This document shows positions 5,993 to 6,463 of a DNA stretch of 6,463 nt, piece after piece. The stretch lies in assembly GCA_003508565.1 (NCBI GenBank), contig DNUI01000078.1, forward strand, positions 1-6,463, read 5' to 3'. A program made the position numbers and the translations under genes. How positions within the stretch are numbered: position 1 is the first letter of the stretch; every line of letters begins with the position of its first letter. The notes below the pieces were generated by a model. The model was not told the DNA's origin. It worked only from the letters and a program-made list of their open reading frames with translations, and made no database searches. The DNA comes from Syntrophaceae bacterium. Its GTDB lineage: Bacteria > Desulfobacterota > Syntrophia > Syntrophales > UBA2185.

Positions 5993-6036
5993 AAAAAGCA
6001 TCCCCCCTTGTCCATCCTATCGGCCAAGGGGGGATG
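5993..6036 (-). terminator. Rho-independent terminator after the AOR-family gene (also a repeat copy)
   Basis: A perfect 12-base stem, CATCCCCCCTTG (5999-6010) with CAAGGGGGGATG (6025-6036), encloses a 14-base loop. Read on the minus strand it is followed at once by CTTTTT (5993-5998), giving an intrinsic terminator 25 bases after the AOR stop and just before typA. The arm is shared with the palindrome at 4084-4133, so terminator and repeat roles may coincide. Confidence 0.7.
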
Positions 6037-6060
6037 ATTCATACGCAGTGTACAAATATG

Positions 6061-6463
6061 TTACCCGTTTAGTTCTATAATCTTCATTTGTGTTTCCTGT
6101 GTCAGTAACTCCCACAATCCAATATGCTTGAGGGTCTCGACTTGCGGCACTCCCATTGCATTCCAGCCCCGTTCACGGTAGTAGGTCTGTATCAATTTCC
6201 GCAATTGCTCTTTTCTAAAGTTCATGAGGAGTTCCCTCTTTTGTTTTGTATCCATTTTCTGAATATCATCGAGTCGTCTCCCTGATATCTTGCTTATCTC
6301 TGAATCGTGATACTCCCTTTCGGCGTCGTAGAGATCATCGTCCGTCGGCCCTATGGCCCTGTCGGGAACCCAGTCCTTTTCTCCCGTATCTTTGCCGAAG
6401 ATCGTGGCATTCATTACCCTCTGTAAATTGATATCACGGTCCGTCTGTTCGTAAATTTTTTCC
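6061..6463 (-). CDS. Aldehyde:ferredoxin oxidoreductase family protein, C-terminal part
   Basis: Only the last 133 residues are in the window; the frame is open to the right edge, so the ATG at 6414 is internal and the gene starts beyond 6463. The signature parts are DRDINLQRVMNATIFGKDTG (the AOR 'NLxRxFN' helix), WVPDRAIGP (the 'LPxRF' turn) and LIQTYYRERGWNAMGVPQVE (the conserved 'YYxxRGWDxxGxP' helix-turn near the C-terminus). AOR-family enzymes carry a tungsten- or molybdenum-pterin and a 4Fe-4S cluster and oxidise aldehydes or reduce acids with ferredoxin; related BamB proteins reduce benzoyl-CoA. The cofactor-binding domain is outside the window, so the substrate class cannot be set. 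A hairpin terminator follows the stop, so this is probably the last gene of its transcript. Confidence 0.8.
   Translation of the reverse strand, partial: EKIYEQTDRDINLQRVMNATIFGKDTGEKDWVPDRAIGPTDDDLYDAEREYHDSEISKISGRRLDDIQKMDTKQKRELLMNFRKEQLRKLIQTYYRERGWNAMGVPQVETLKHIGLWELLTQETQMKIIELNG

Noticed and set aside
5199..6080. 293-codon plus-strand ORF opposite typA
   Set aside because: It is antisense to a full-length TypA with all GTPase motifs and runs across the terminator hairpin; a shadow of strong codon bias in typA.
6061..6414. Complete 117-codon gene starting at the ATG at 6414
   Set aside because: The frame stays open to 6463 and the upstream residues continue the AOR-family pattern, so this is the end of a larger gene, not a small protein.
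1..6463. CRISPR array, tRNA or rRNA genes, transposase, phage or toxin-antitoxin genes
   Set aside because: I looked for regular repeats, tRNA-like arms and recognisable protein families on both strands and saw none.

Overview
The window looks like a chromosomal segment of an anaerobic bacterium. My best guess is Desulfobacterota (former Deltaproteobacteria), perhaps a Syntrophia-type syntroph. The hints are the C-terminus of a tungsten-type aldehyde:ferredoxin oxidoreductase family protein, a cobalamin riboswitch, a lone flagellar-rod-like protein and C-rich palindromes between genes. This is inference; no rRNA or lineage-specific marker is present.

Layout, left to right. Positions 24-683 (+) encode thiamine phosphate synthase (thiE), behind a strong ribosome binding site. 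It converges on and overlaps by 9 bases a minus-strand gene (675-1400) for a secreted protein with an Ig-like region and a HAD-like domain whose catalytic motifs look eroded. A roughly 150-base gap with promoter-like elements follows. Next comes a plus-strand gene (1562-2305, possibly from a TTG at 1547) for an uncharacterised protein with an N-terminal four-cysteine zinc-binding motif and a C-terminal J domain. Then come a DMT/EamA membrane transporter (2345-3214) and a short FlgC-like rod protein (3307-3672) with no other flagellar gene nearby.

Positions 3753-3895 (+) form a cobalamin riboswitch. It is followed by a small hairpin covering a Shine-Dalgarno sequence and a 48-codon ORF (3920-4066). 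No recognisable B12 gene lies downstream: the next gene, typA, is on the opposite strand. The riboswitch is therefore an orphan, controlling either a tiny peptide or the remains of a lost gene. A competing minus-strand ORF (3928-4143) covers the same DNA and has more coding-like codons.

The right-hand third is minus strand: the end of an AOR-family gene (running off the window at 6463), a hairpin terminator, and full-length typA/bipA (5975-4152). Related C-rich palindromes flank typA on both sides.

Most genes look like unlinked single units rather than one pathway. The parts that deserve attention are the orphan riboswitch with its SD hairpin, the zinc-finger/J-domain protein, the degenerate secreted HAD-like protein and the paired palindromes around typA.
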